From Bacteroidaceae bacterium (lineage in GTDB: Bacteria > Bacteroidota > Bacteroidia > Bacteroidales > Barnesiellaceae_A), in contig JAFXAB010000050.1 in assembly GCA_017522135.1 (NCBI GenBank), positions 20,155-84,154 on the forward strand: a stretch of 64,000 nt of DNA. Direction: 5' to 3'. Positions 47,401-55,796 of the stretch are shown here, in pieces. Made by a program: the position numbers and the translations under genes. Within the stretch, counting starts at the first letter, position 1; the number at the start of each line of letters is the position of its first letter. Under the pieces are notes generated by a model. That model saw only the letters and a list, made by a program, of their open reading frames with translations, had not been told where the DNA came from and made no database searches.

Positions 47401-47874
47401 AATCGTGCCAACGTAGTAGTGGGTGTAGAGGGTAATGGTGATACCAACCCCGATATATCGAGAAATATGGCAGTAATGAATGGTGGCGGGCTCTATGCCG
47501 AAGGCGAAAATGCAGCCGTTACCATCAACAGCGGTCGCATTATGGACAACATGACCATGTCGTATGTGCCTAATCCCAACGTTGCCAACGAAGGCGGTAC
47601 TGTTACCTTGAAAGGTGGCGATGTAACACATGTGGTAATTACCTACGACGGTAATGGTGGCACACTAAAAGATAGCGACATAACAACCGCCACACAAAAA
47701 ATAGTAACACAAACCAACAGCCGTCTGGAAATACCTACGTTTGAGCGTTTTGGTTACATATTGGTAGGATGGAATACCCGCCCCGATGGCATGGGTACAG
47801 ACATAGAGATAACAGAATATATGAATACCGACCAAAATATGACTCTTTATGCCCAATGGGTATTGCAACAATAA
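44449..47874 (+). CDS. Large fimbrillin-like/beta-helix adhesin with InlB-type C-terminal repeat (probable tip protein)
   Basis: A 1141-residue lipoprotein precursor and the largest gene here. Lipid Cys21 (LSSC). Residues about 35-325 are a fimbrillin-like domain (ALTFDHALTAIRFKMGF, VWKPGRLITYTLYES), with candidate cleavage sites at Arg53-Ala54 (TRA) and Arg80-Ser81 (TRS). About 330-475 is an unassigned linker domain. About 480-1060 is a repeat-rich right-handed beta-helix: first a stretch with AIGGG turns (from about 595), then units of the form MSGGTIxNCxAxxGGAV. From about 1064 to the end is one Listeria-Bacteroides (InlB B/Flg_new) repeat, YDGNGGTLKD to MTLYAQW. Being last in the locus, it is probably the tip adhesin, though direct evidence is lacking. 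Confidence 0.85.
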   Translation: MKNTIYIPFYILLFAIGLSSCTDDFVVPDSPSHMSEYITFAPRLNAVGTAQTRAYVAHLGIEEECRALHATEASHRQVTRSAPYYQLSGQAGVVCVHDNNTARIIDNQVYTFDGDLLKSVEGDTRWSTVVGNTMSVYTYAPYSEYIAVSNTTVEPTLSYTVPQQAHEQLDILTASKTVSVNPDSKLNESIALTFDHALTAIRFKMGFACKLKSIAITHVATTGTYDFADGWGNLSGDNTYSITFGQGRDFAENDFVNDFDTSDNINDEQNTFMMLPQTLSGNSEVIVTYDDNGSDKIIRAPIGNAVWKPGRLITYTLYESAVPQYIYFDLAAGKITLKSNASGTLTYSGKVFVKGSNGSTTKDITGSVVKTENPQFYVYQSITENRDTTGYDNTTGTYTLPTYQPVTWNGVSWSDYITNNTVVEDVIENWVTAVAQPTCKREATNNWIEIDGANRNIYLNIDNVFSKYQSQNDVARTDGGISYIPAGSNGKLHINIIGDNRFGNIFYSNNVANNGSEIIFEGTGSLTIADVNGYQINGDPNDASIIGIPNGKGYYSNHWCSAIGGNDSSYGHARGIVINGGIIYAGTTKAENCSAIGGGGNDYGEITITGGVVTAVATTTGTAIGGGIGYNSTGGVGIVRITGGNVYAYNHANRWAIPSSAIGGAGSRKESGNTGNVYISGGNVYAQSDLGTAIGGGSSMNKNGGSSRVEISGGVIVAKSLAGTSIGGGSACTGGANSSSTKYNGGNATVIISGNPIIRTGSIGGGLSSDPKGGTIGKADITIGGGDIQAQFVMSSGSSEASNLKMTGGTIRNSDVNDEDYYHVRKDGGAVFLEYGTMTMSGGTIRNCYANNGGAVFIQGESNSSFIMSGGIIEDCTANGHGGAVYLEGNGVEMSGNAQIINNLTQGGNGGGIYIRKGDFSMQGNAQISGNSAYSDNNIGGSGGGLYVSTLNNDLSVNILSGTIANNTCDRYGGGINVDMKGSSNRANVVVGVEGNGDTNPDISRNMAVMNGGGLYAEGENAAVTINSGRIMDNMTMSYVPNPNVANEGGTVTLKGGDVTHVVITYDGNGGTLKDSDITTATQKIVTQTNSRLEIPTFERFGYILVGWNTRPDGMGTDIEITEYMNTDQNMTLYAQWVLQQ

Positions 47875-47920
47875 AAAAAATTTAGGCCACACTATATTGC
47901 AGCCTAAAAGATAACGAAGT

Positions 47921-47964
47921 AATAGAGCAACCCGGGGAGAAGAACCCGGATTGCTCTATTTTTC
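47921..47964. terminator. Hairpin terminator ending the fimbrial locus
   Basis: AATAGAGCAA-C-CCGGG (47921-47936) with CCCGG-A-TTGCTCTATT (47945-47960), one mismatch, 8-nt loop, then TTTTT on the plus strand. The right arm includes the last codons of the convergent aroG-like gene. A smaller hairpin TTTAGGC/GCCTAAA lies at 47881-47908. Confidence 0.85.
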
Positions 47965-49023
47965 ATTAAAAAGCCTTATTTGTTGTTGTACCGACTCCTC
48001 ATGTATGGCCTCAAGTATACTCTTCATAAAATGGGTACTCATACCCATTTTTGCAGCTTGTTCCATACGCTTGGTGAGTATTTCGTCATAACGATGAGTC
48101 TGGAGTACAGGCATATTATTTTCCTTTTTATAGTGTCCTATCTCACGCGACACACGCATGCGCTCGGCAAGCAGAGAAATAAGGTCGTTGTCGAGATTAT
48201 CGATGCGCTGTCGCAAACGCGACAATGTCTCGGTTATAAGCGATGTATTGCGTACTACGATAGAGGAGAGTATATTGGCAAGCTCATCGGGGGTAACTTG
48301 TTGCGAAGCATCGCTCAGAGCATCGGTCGGATTGCAATGCGACTCAATGATAAGACCATCATAGCCCAAGTCCATGGCTTGTTGAGACAAAGGAGCTATA
48401 AACTCACGACTCCCCCCAATGTGACTCGGATCGCCAAAGATAGATATGTGAGGCAACCTGCGACGCAACTCGATGGGTATGTGCCAATGCGGCAGATTGC
48501 GATAGAGATGCTTCTCGTACGTAGTAAATCCACGATGAATGACACCAATCTGCTTAAGACCGGCATTATAGAGCCTTTCGAGAGCACCTATCCACAATTC
48601 CAAGTCGGGATTGACAGGATTTTTGACCAATATAGGCACATCCACACCCTTGAGAGCATCGGCAATAAGTTGCATAGAAAAGGGGTTGGCCGTAGTACGA
48701 GCACCTATCCACAACACATCGACACCGGCTTCAAGAGCCTCCTCAACATGCCTAACCGTAGCCACCTCGGTAGCAGTGTACATACCCGTCTCGGCCTTGA
48801 CACGCTTGAGCCAAGGCAGCCCCACAGAGCCTACACCCTCAAAACTACCGGGCTTGGTACGAGGCTTCCATATACCGGCACGGAATATCTTAATACCCAT
48901 AGCCGACAAGCGATGTGCCGTATCGAGAGTTTGTTGTTCGCTCTCGGCACTGCATGGGCCGGCAATAATTATAGGGCGTTTATTCTCGACACCCGACAAG
49001 GAGATAGGTACAATATCATTCAT
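47956..49023 (-). CDS. Bifunctional DAHP synthase / chorismate mutase
   Basis: Aromatic amino acid synthesis: the N-terminal domain condenses PEP and erythrose-4-phosphate into DAHP, and the C-terminal domain converts chorismate to prephenate. 355 residues. About 1-250 is the type I-beta DAHP synthase (IIAGPCSAESEQQ, FRAGIWKPRTKPGSFEG, VLWIGARTTANPF). About 262-355 is an AroQ-type chorismate mutase (LRQRIDNLDNDLISLLAERM, IGHYKKENNMPVL). In Bacillus the order is reversed, with the mutase N-terminal; this C-terminal fusion is known in Bacteroidetes/Porphyromonas. The ATG at 49023 is used; the codon at 49038 is TTG. Confidence 0.93.
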   Translation of the reverse strand: MNDIVPISLSGVENKRPIIIAGPCSAESEQQTLDTAHRLSAMGIKIFRAGIWKPRTKPGSFEGVGSVGLPWLKRVKAETGMYTATEVATVRHVEEALEAGVDVLWIGARTTANPFSMQLIADALKGVDVPILVKNPVNPDLELWIGALERLYNAGLKQIGVIHRGFTTYEKHLYRNLPHWHIPIELRRRLPHISIFGDPSHIGGSREFIAPLSQQAMDLGYDGLIIESHCNPTDALSDASQQVTPDELANILSSIVVRNTSLITETLSRLRQRIDNLDNDLISLLAERMRVSREIGHYKKENNMPVLQTHRYDEILTKRMEQAAKMGMSTHFMKSILEAIHEESVQQQIRLFNEK

Positions 49024-49104
49024 ACTGTCAAACTGCAATGTTGTGTTGTAAAACTAATGCGAAGATAGCAGAAAAATATTTACTGTAAAAATGAATGGCA
49101 TATA

Positions 49105-49137
49105 TTTGTAACTATTGGTAAAAAAACAGTATCTTTG
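49105..49137 (+). promoter_or_regulatory. Bacteroidetes promoter of the acidic hypothetical gene
   Basis: TTTG (49105-49108), 21 bp, TATCTTTG (49130-49137), a close consensus match, 96 bp before the ATG at 49234. Confidence 0.7.
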
Positions 49138-49233
49138 CCGTAGACCGCAAACATAGTATACTACATAAGCTGTGAAAAATCAGATATTACTGTAGCCGGT
49201 TTGAGACTATCATTTGTAATAATAAACCTAAGT

Positions 49234-49707
49234 ATGAATAGATCACAAGAGATATTGAGCCATTCACTACACGATGCCTTTGTAAGTGTATTGATGAAAG
49301 TGCGCTCGCTCGACATGCAATTAAGCGACATGTATGTACGCTTGGATAATGAAGATGAAGTATCATTGATTGTGTATGATGATAACGACAACATCCTGCA
49401 CACCCTTCAGCTGGATGCATGGGAAGAGTGGATTGCCAATATATCACCGGAAGATACCGAGCAACAATTTATTGCATTGCTCGGCGACGTGGTCAACCGC
49501 GAAGAACTCTACAACTTGTTTAATGAAACCGAATACAACGGACCATTCTCATTGCTGTATGTCGACAAACAGATGAATGTATTGGCCGAACTACTCACCA
49601 TAGACCAAGAAAACATCATGATAGGAGACGATTTTTGGGAGAAAATGGATCGTGAACTGGATGAATTTTACGAAAAACTGATGAGTGACATTCGATTCAA
49701 AAAATAA
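49234..49707 (+). CDS. Conserved hypothetical acidic protein, 157 aa
   Basis: No recognised domain. Acidic, soluble, no signal peptide, with aromatic-rich segments (LDAWEEWIANISPED, EYNGPFSLLYVDK, DDFWEKMDRELDEFYEKL). The C-terminal helix is amphipathic. The ATG at 49234 is used; the in-frame codon at 49201 is TTG and adds hydrophobic residues with no support. It has its own promoter and stands alone between aromatic synthesis and tig. Confidence 0.8.
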   Translation: MNRSQEILSHSLHDAFVSVLMKVRSLDMQLSDMYVRLDNEDEVSLIVYDDNDNILHTLQLDAWEEWIANISPEDTEQQFIALLGDVVNREELYNLFNETEYNGPFSLLYVDKQMNVLAELLTIDQENIMIGDDFWEKMDRELDEFYEKLMSDIRFKK

Positions 49708-49766
49708 AAAGTAAAGCAAATAATAATTTTTTCGCACCATAGAGAGTGAAAAAATCGTTATAATTG

Positions 49767-49797
49767 TTTGAATATCGAAAGATAAGCACTAATTTTG
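49767..49797 (+). promoter_or_regulatory. Bacteroidetes promoter of tig
   Basis: TTTG at 49767-49770, 19 bp, TAATTTTG at 49790-49797. The transcript would have a leader of about 85 nt. Confidence 0.78.
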
Positions 49798-49814
49798 CAC
49801 ACTCTTACCGAATT

Positions 49815-49832
49815 ACCCCTCAACCGAGGGGT
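49815..49832 (+). promoter_or_regulatory. Hairpin in the tig leader
   Basis: ACCCCTC (49815-49821), loop AACC, GAGGGGT (49826-49832), just after the expected transcription start. It may stabilise the 5' end of the mRNA. No T-run follows directly. Confidence 0.5.
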
Positions 49833-49890
49833 TGTTTGCGTAATAAAAAGTATACAGAAAATAAAATATTAACTAAAAATATCGCTTGAA

Positions 49891-51237
49891 ATGAACGTTT
49901 CACACAGCAACATTGATCAGATGAATGCGGTAATCTCAATTGAGATTGAGAAAGCCGACTATGCAGACAGAGTAAAAAAATCGCTTCGTGCTTATGGCGA
50001 GCGCGCCAATATTCCCGGTTTCCGTCGTGGTCACGTACCTCAAAGTGTATTGGTAAAAATGTTTGGCAAAGCCGTTAAAGCCGAGGAAGTAAATCGCCTC
50101 ATCTCTGAGTCGCTCTACAACTATATTAGCGACAATAAATTGAACATCCTCGGTGAGCCCATGACTGCCGAAGATCAAACTATCGACATCGAGAAAGACG
50201 ACAACTTTACATTTAAGTTTGACATCGCCATCGCTCCCGAAATCAACGTAACAATCGACAATAATATCACCGTACCTTACTACAACATTGCAGTAACCGA
50301 TGATATGGTAGCAAAACAAGACGAAATGTTCCGTCAACGTCAAGGCAAACAAATCACCGTTGAGGCTTCGACCGAAGAGCGCGACCTTATCAAGGGCTCG
50401 ATGGTAGAGCTTGAAAATGGAACTGCCAAAGAAGGTGGTATGGTAGTAGAGAGCACAATACTCTCGCCCGCATACATCAAAGAAGAGAAAGAAAAATTCA
50501 ATGGTGTAAAAGTAGGTGACAAAGTTATTTTCAACCCCGCCAATGCATGTCAAGACTCAGTTGGCGAATTGGCATCAATGCTCAACGTTGACCGCGAGGT
50601 AGCTGCCAACGTCAAAAACGACTTTGAAATGACAGTTACCGAAATAACACACTTGCAACCCGCCGAGCACGACCAAGAGTTCTTCGATGGCATCTTTGGC
50701 AAAGATACTGTAAAGAACGAAGAGGAGTACACTGCCAAGGTACGCGAAATGATTGCAGCCCAATTGGCTCCTGAGAGCGACTATCGCTTTGGCATTGATG
50801 CACGCAAGGCTATTGAGGCTGCTGTTGGCGAGTTCGAATTGCCCGCTGAGTTCCTCAAACGCTGGTTAGTTGCTACTAACGAGAAATATACTGAAGAAAA
50901 CATCGCCGAAGAGTATGGCAAAATGGAAGCCGACCTCAAATGGCACCTCATCAAAGAGCACATAGCAAAGACTTTTGAGGTAAAAGTTGCCGACGAAGAT
51001 CTCAAAGCACTTGCAATAAACGTTACTCGTCAACAATTTGCCCAATACGGTATGAGCAACGTTCCTGACGAACTCCTTGAGAACTACTCACAAGAGATGC
51101 TCAAGTCGAAAGAATCTCGCGCTCAATTGATAGACCGTGCTACAGAGGCTAAGATACAAGACGCTATCAAAAATGCTGTAAAACTCGATGTAAAAGAGAT
51201 CAGCACTGAAGAATTTGGCAAACTCTTCCAAGCATAA
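49891..51237 (+). CDS. tig: Trigger factor
   Basis: Ribosome-bound chaperone that meets nascent chains. 448 residues with the ribosome-binding signature GFRRGHVP (43-50) in the N-terminal domain. The middle segment (about 150-240), where an FKBP-type prolyl isomerase lies in E. coli, is recognisable only in outline (KGSMVELENGTAKEGG, VKVGDKVIFNP) and lacks the usual aromatic active-site residues, so isomerase activity is doubtful; this is usual in Bacteroidetes. The C-terminal helical arms (about 250-430) complete it. It precedes clpP-clpX, as in many bacteria, but has its own terminator. Confidence 0.93.
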   Translation: MNVSHSNIDQMNAVISIEIEKADYADRVKKSLRAYGERANIPGFRRGHVPQSVLVKMFGKAVKAEEVNRLISESLYNYISDNKLNILGEPMTAEDQTIDIEKDDNFTFKFDIAIAPEINVTIDNNITVPYYNIAVTDDMVAKQDEMFRQRQGKQITVEASTEERDLIKGSMVELENGTAKEGGMVVESTILSPAYIKEEKEKFNGVKVGDKVIFNPANACQDSVGELASMLNVDREVAANVKNDFEMTVTEITHLQPAEHDQEFFDGIFGKDTVKNEEEYTAKVREMIAAQLAPESDYRFGIDARKAIEAAVGEFELPAEFLKRWLVATNEKYTEENIAEEYGKMEADLKWHLIKEHIAKTFEVKVADEDLKALAINVTRQQFAQYGMSNVPDELLENYSQEMLKSKESRAQLIDRATEAKIQDAIKNAVKLDVKEISTEEFGKLFQA

Positions 51238-51259
51238 TAACAACCCACATAAATCACCC

Positions 51260-51292
51260 AACAGCCCGACCATAAAATCGGGCTGTTTTTTT
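51260..51292 (+). terminator. Intrinsic terminator of tig
   Basis: AACAGCCCGA (51260-51269) with TCGGGCTGTT (51278-51287), perfect 10-bp stem, 8-nt loop, running into TTTTTTT. Confidence 0.92.
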
Positions 51293-51410
51293 ATGTTTAC
51301 TACATATATAATATAGCCACATTGCAATGCGACAACGCAGCAATTAAATTCTAATAAAATGAGGTAAAAAAAGTTGTACAACATAAGAGAGATAGTGCAA
51401 AAACCCAATT

Positions 51411-51435
51411 TTTCACTATCTTTGAATAAGATAGG
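51411..51435 (+). promoter_or_regulatory. Upstream promoter/palindrome copy of clpP
   Basis: First of two 25-bp direct repeats. It has TATCTTTG (51417-51424) as -7 element inside the inverted repeat CTATCTT-N4-AAGATAG (51416-51433). A mirrored GATAGTG lies at 51391-51397. Confidence 0.6.
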
Positions 51436-51483
51436 ATGCAGATAGAAAAAAACTTTGGGTAAACTTGTTTTTTTTCGCACACC

Positions 51484-51508
51484 TTTCACTATCTTTGTAA
51501 AAGATAGG
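51484..51508 (+). promoter_or_regulatory. Downstream promoter/palindrome copy of clpP
   Basis: Second copy, 23 of 25 bases identical to 51411-51435 and 73 bp downstream. TATCTTTG at 51490-51497 inside CTATCTT-N4-AAGATAG. The ATG of clpP is 58 bp after the -7 element. Confidence 0.65.
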
Positions 51509-51554
51509 CACAACACCGACACACACCATTAGAAGAATAAAAACATTATATAAC

Positions 51555-52229
51555 ATGAACAAAGATTTCAGAGACTTTGCTGTAAAGCATATGGGAATGA
51601 ACGGATTGGCATTTGATCAGTACTCACATTATGTCAACAGCAGCTATCTATCGCCCTCTATTATGGAGGAGCGTCAATTGAATGTAACTCAAATGGATGT
51701 ATTCTCACGCTTGATGATGGATCGTATCATCTTCCTTGGTACACCCATCGACGACTATACAGCCAACGTAATACAAGCACAATTGCTCTACCTCGATAGT
51801 GCCGACCCTGGCAAGGACATATCTATATACATCAACAGTCCCGGAGGATCGGTATATGCAGGATTGGGTATATACGACACCATGCAATTTATAGGTAGCG
51901 AGGTATCAACCATCTGCACAGGCATGGCAGCATCAATGGCAGCAGTACTGCTCGTTGCCGGCGAAAAGGGAAAAAGATTTGCCCTCAAGCACTCTCGCGT
52001 GATGATACACCAACCTATGGGTGGTGCTCAAGGTCAAGCATCGGATATAGAGATAACCGCTCGCGAAATCCAAAAACTGAAAAAAGAACTATATACTATC
52101 ATAGCCGACCACTCGGGCAACGAATATGACAAAGTATGGAATGACTCGGATCGTGACTACTGGATGACAGCCCAAGAGGCGTGCGAATATGGTATGATAG
52201 ACAAAGTACTCCTAAGAGAGAAAAAATAA
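51555..52229 (+). CDS. clpP: ATP-dependent Clp protease proteolytic subunit
   Basis: Serine peptidase forming the 14-mer chamber fed by ClpX. 224 residues with nucleophile Ser127 in GMAASMAAVLL and the histidine in HSRVMIHQPMGG; the catalytic Asp follows in the helix after ITAREIQKLK. The N-terminal 30 residues are longer than in E. coli and probably processed. ClpX follows 3 bp after the stop. A duplicated promoter region precedes it. Confidence 0.96.
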   Translation: MNKDFRDFAVKHMGMNGLAFDQYSHYVNSSYLSPSIMEERQLNVTQMDVFSRLMMDRIIFLGTPIDDYTANVIQAQLLYLDSADPGKDISIYINSPGGSVYAGLGIYDTMQFIGSEVSTICTGMAASMAAVLLVAGEKGKRFALKHSRVMIHQPMGGAQGQASDIEITAREIQKLKKELYTIIADHSGNEYDKVWNDSDRDYWMTAQEACEYGMIDKVLLREKK

Positions 52230-52232
52230 AAC

Positions 52233-53492
52233 ATGGCCAAAAAAGAAGGAACAGAAAAATGTTGTCTCTGCGGAAGGGGAGAGACCATCTCTCGCCCTCT
52301 ACTCACCGGACGTAATGGCTCGGTGTGCTCTGAGTGCATACAACAGGCCTACAACCTGTGTAAAGATGCAGGATTGGTAACAGACGCAAACAGCAAAAAC
52401 AAGAACAATAATAAGGACAAATGGGCTATTGACTATGAAACATTGCCTCGTCCTACCGAAATAAAAAAGTTTCTTGACCAATATGTTATTGGTCAGGATG
52501 ATGCCAAACGCTACCTTTCGGTAGCCGTATACAATCACTACAAGCGATTGTTGCAACCGGCAGCAGACAAAGATGATGTAGAGATAGAAAAGTCAAACAT
52601 CATATTGGTAGGTCGCACCGGCACAGGCAAGACACTCTTGGCTCGCACCATTGCCAAGATGCTGAAAGTACCCTTTGCCATTGTAGATGCAACAGTACTC
52701 ACCGAGGCCGGATACGTGGGAGAAGATGTCGAAAGCCTACTTGTAAGATTGTTACAAGCCACCGACTACGATGTTGCAGCTGCTGAACGGGGTATTGTGT
52801 TTATTGACGAGATAGACAAGATAGCCCGTAAAGGCGATAACCCCTCTATCACTCGCGATGTCAGTGGCGAAGGTGTACAACAAGGTCTACTCAAGCTACT
52901 TGAAGGATCGGTCGTAAATGTACCACCACAAGGAGGTCGCAAGCATCCCGAGCAAAAGATGATATCAATAGACACCAAGAACATATTATTTATATGTGGT
53001 GGAGCATTTGAGGGTATCGAGCGTAAGATAGCCATGCGCCTCAACACACACGTTGTAGGCTACAACAACGACGCAAAAAATCAGGTAGACCGCGACAATC
53101 TGTTACAATACATTGCACCGCAAGACCTTCGCTCATTCGGGTTGATACCCGAAATAATAGGTCGTCTACCCATACTCACACACCTCGAGCCACTCGACCG
53201 CAGTGCTTTGCGTCGTATCCTCACCGAGCCTCGCAACTCTATTATTCGTCAATATGAGAAACTGTTTGACATAGACAACATAAAACTCTCTTTTGATGAC
53301 GATGTATTGGACTACATAGTAGATACAGCAATAGAATATAAACTCGGAGCACGAGGATTGCGCTCGATTGTAGAATCTATTATGATAGATGCGATGTACG
53401 AAGCACCTGCATCGGGCATAAAAAAGTTGCATATTACGCGCCAATATGCAAGTGAAAAGTTTGAAAGAAGTAGTAGTTTGAAAATTTCTTAA
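52233..53492 (+). CDS. clpX: ATP-dependent Clp protease ATP-binding subunit ClpX
   Basis: AAA+ unfoldase that delivers substrates to ClpP. 419 residues. N-terminal zinc-binding domain with Cys10, Cys13, Cys32 and Cys35; Walker A GRTGTGKT from about residue 127; Walker [12 protein letters not shown]; the pore loop GYVGEDVE; the ClpP-contact IGF-type loop falls near the [10 protein letters not shown] region; arginine-containing sensor [12 protein letters not shown]. Complete and of normal length; co-transcribed with clpP. Confidence 0.96.
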   Translation: MAKKEGTEKCCLCGRGETISRPLLTGRNGSVCSECIQQAYNLCKDAGLVTDANSKNKNNNKDKWAIDYETLPRPTEIKKFLDQYVIGQDDAKRYLSVAVYNHYKRLLQPAADKDDVEIEKSNIILVGRTGTGKTLLARTIAKMLKVPFAIVDATVLTEAGYVGEDVESLLVRLLQATDYDVAAAERGIVFIDEIDKIARKGDNPSITRDVSGEGVQQGLLKLLEGSVVNVPPQGGRKHPEQKMISIDTKNILFICGGAFEGIERKIAMRLNTHVVGYNNDAKNQVDRDNLLQYIAPQDLRSFGLIPEIIGRLPILTHLEPLDRSALRRILTEPRNSIIRQYEKLFDIDNIKLSFDDDVLDYIVDTAIEYKLGARGLRSIVESIMIDAMYEAPASGIKKLHITRQYASEKFERSSSLKIS

Positions 53493-53533
53493 TTTTTTTT
53501 CCAAAAAAATTGGTAGAGTTCGCTGGTTATTTA

Positions 53534-53541
53534 TAAATTTG
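53534..53541 (+). promoter_or_regulatory. -7 element of recQ
   Basis: TAAATTTG 53 bp before the ATG at 53595, with ATTG 21 bp upstream. It overlaps neither clpX nor recQ and argues against the longer open frame starting at 53544. Confidence 0.6.
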
Positions 53542-53594
53542 TTTTGAGTAAATTTTTACTCATAAAAATTAGGTATCATCACAAATACTACAAT

Positions 53595-55775
53595 ATGGCA
53601 TCAAAGAACAAATTGGTCGAAGCTCTCAAAAAAAATTTCGGATTCGACACATTTAAAGGCAATCAAGAAGCAATCATCCGTAATCTACTTAACGGAAAAG
53701 ACACCTTTGTGCTTATGCCCACCGGTGGTGGCAAATCATTGTGTTATCAATTGCCCTCACTCATGCTTGATGGTACAGCCATTGTTATATCGCCTCTTAT
53801 TGCCCTAATGAAGAATCAAGTTGATGCCATGCGCCACTTCAGCGAGGAAGATGGTGTCGCACACTTTATCAACTCTTCACTCAATAAAGCCGCAATAGAC
53901 CAAGTGAAGACCGATATACTCTGTGGTAAAACCAAGCTGCTATATGTAGCACCCGAGTCTCTTACCAAAGAAGAAAATATCGATTTTCTCAAGCAAGTAA
54001 ATGTGTCGTTCTACGCAGTCGATGAGGCACACTGTATATCGGAATGGGGACACGACTTCCGCCCCGAATATCGTCGTATAAGACCCATTATCAACGAAAT
54101 AGGAAATCGTCCTGTTATAGCCCTCACAGCAACAGCTACACCAAAGGTGCAACACGACATACAGAAAAACCTCGGCATGATTGATGCAACAGTCTTCAAG
54201 TCGTCATTCAATCGTCCCAACCTCTACTATGAAGTACGTCCCAAAACAGAAAATGTAGACAAAGACATCATCAAATACATCAAACAGCAAGAAGGTAAGT
54301 CGGGTATCATCTATTGTTTGAGCCGTAAAAAGGTTGAAGAGTTGGCCGAGCTACTCAGTGTCAACGGTATAAAAGTATTGCCCTACCATGCAGGCATGGA
54401 CTCGGCAACACGCACCGAAAACCAAGATGCCTTCTTGCTTGAGAAAGTAGATGTGATTGTTGCAACAATAGCTTTCGGCATGGGTATAGACAAGCCCGAT
54501 GTAAGATATGTCATACACTACGATATACCCAAGAGCCTCGAAGGTTACTACCAAGAAACCGGTCGTGCAGGTCGTGATGGTGGAGAAGGTCAATGTATTA
54601 CATTCTATGTAAACAAAGACCTGCAAAAGTTAGAAAAATTTATGCAAGGCAAGCCTATTGCCGAACAAGAAATTGGCAAGCAGTTGCTGATGGAAACAGC
54701 AGCCTATGCCGAGTCATCGCTTTGCCGTCGCAAGCTACTCCTTCACTACTTTGGCGAAGAGTACAAAGGCGAGAACTGCGGCAATTGCGACAATTGTTTA
54801 AACCCCAAGAAACAAGTGGAAGCTAAGGATCTTTTATGTGCCGTTATAGAAACGGTAATAGCACTCAAAGAAGAGTTTAAGACCGAGCATGTTATAGATG
54901 TTATTATGGGCAACAAGACCAGCCAAGTTACCGCCTATCTACATGATGATTTAGAGGTATTTGGCTGTGGCCAGGGTGATGATGAAAAGACCTGGAATGC
55001 TGTAATACGTCAAGCTCTCATTGCCGGATATTTGATGAAAGAGATAGAAAATTACGGCTTGCTCAAGGTTACACCTGCAGGTCGCAAATTTCTTGACAAG
55101 CCACAGCCATTCAAGATTGTAAAAGACAATGACTTTGAAGAAATTGAGGAAGAAATACCCATGAAGGCCGGTGCATCATGCGCTGTAGACCCCGAGTTGT
55201 TCTCTATCTTGAAAGACTTGCGTAAGAAGATGGCCAAACGCTTGGAATTGCCACCATACATTATCTTCCAAGACCCCTCTTTGGAGGCTATGGCAACAAC
55301 CTATCCCATCACCATTGAGGAGTTGCAAAACATCCCCGGTGTAGGTGCCGGCAAGGCCAAACGTTATGGCGAAGAATTTATTAAAGTCATCAAATTGCAC
55401 GTTGATGAAAATGAGATAGAACGCCCCGAAGACTTGCGCGTGCGCACAATTGCCAACAAGTCGAAGTTGAAAGTATCTATCATTCAAGCCATAGACCGTA
55501 AAATTGCACTCGACGAGCTGGCCGAATCGAAAGATCTCGACTTTGATGAGTTGCTCGACGAAGTAGAAGCTATCGTATATTCGGGTACAAAAATCAATAT
55601 TGATTACTTCCTCCACGAAATTATGGAAGAAGACCACATCGAGGAGATTTTTGAATACTTCAAAGAGAGCGAAAGCGATAGCCTTGAAGAAGCAATTAAT
55701 GAATTTGGCATGGACTATACCGAAGAAGAGATACGACTCATACGTATCAAATTCCTCTCGGAAATGGGCAACTAA
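53595..55775 (+). CDS. recQ: ATP-dependent DNA helicase RecQ
   Basis: 3'-5' helicase for recombination and fork repair. 726 residues: Walker A PTGGGKSLCYQLP, DEAH box DEAHCISEWGHDFRP with the aromatic-rich loop, motif VI QETGRAGRDG, the zinc-binding RQC cysteines (CRRKLLLHYFGEE, then CGNCDNC), a winged helix, and an HRDC domain (about 540-620). An acidic tail of about 100 residues follows (ESDSLEEAINEFG). Start set to ATG 53595 because the earlier TTG follows the promoter directly. First gene of recQ-lepA-purM-udk. Confidence 0.95.
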   Translation: MASKNKLVEALKKNFGFDTFKGNQEAIIRNLLNGKDTFVLMPTGGGKSLCYQLPSLMLDGTAIVISPLIALMKNQVDAMRHFSEEDGVAHFINSSLNKAAIDQVKTDILCGKTKLLYVAPESLTKEENIDFLKQVNVSFYAVDEAHCISEWGHDFRPEYRRIRPIINEIGNRPVIALTATATPKVQHDIQKNLGMIDATVFKSSFNRPNLYYEVRPKTENVDKDIIKYIKQQEGKSGIIYCLSRKKVEELAELLSVNGIKVLPYHAGMDSATRTENQDAFLLEKVDVIVATIAFGMGIDKPDVRYVIHYDIPKSLEGYYQETGRAGRDGGEGQCITFYVNKDLQKLEKFMQGKPIAEQEIGKQLLMETAAYAESSLCRRKLLLHYFGEEYKGENCGNCDNCLNPKKQVEAKDLLCAVIETVIALKEEFKTEHVIDVIMGNKTSQVTAYLHDDLEVFGCGQGDDEKTWNAVIRQALIAGYLMKEIENYGLLKVTPAGRKFLDKPQPFKIVKDNDFEEIEEEIPMKAGASCAVDPELFSILKDLRKKMAKRLELPPYIIFQDPSLEAMATTYPITIEELQNIPGVGAGKAKRYGEEFIKVIKLHVDENEIERPEDLRVRTIANKSKLKVSIIQAIDRKIALDELAESKDLDFDELLDEVEAIVYSGTKINIDYFLHEIMEEDHIEEIFEYFKESESDSLEEAINEFGMDYTEEEIRLIRIKFLSEMGN

Positions 55776-55796
55776 GAACTTACTACAAACCTATAT

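Noticed and set aside
47881..47908. Small hairpin TTTAGGC/GCCTAAA as main terminator of the fimbrial locus
   Set aside because: Only 7 bp and no following T-run; the larger hairpin at 47921-47960 is a better stop.
47980..49068. Open frame of 362 codons on the plus strand
   Set aside because: Antisense to the DAHP synthase/chorismate mutase gene, whose catalytic motifs are intact; the plus frame shows no domain and begins inside a terminator region.
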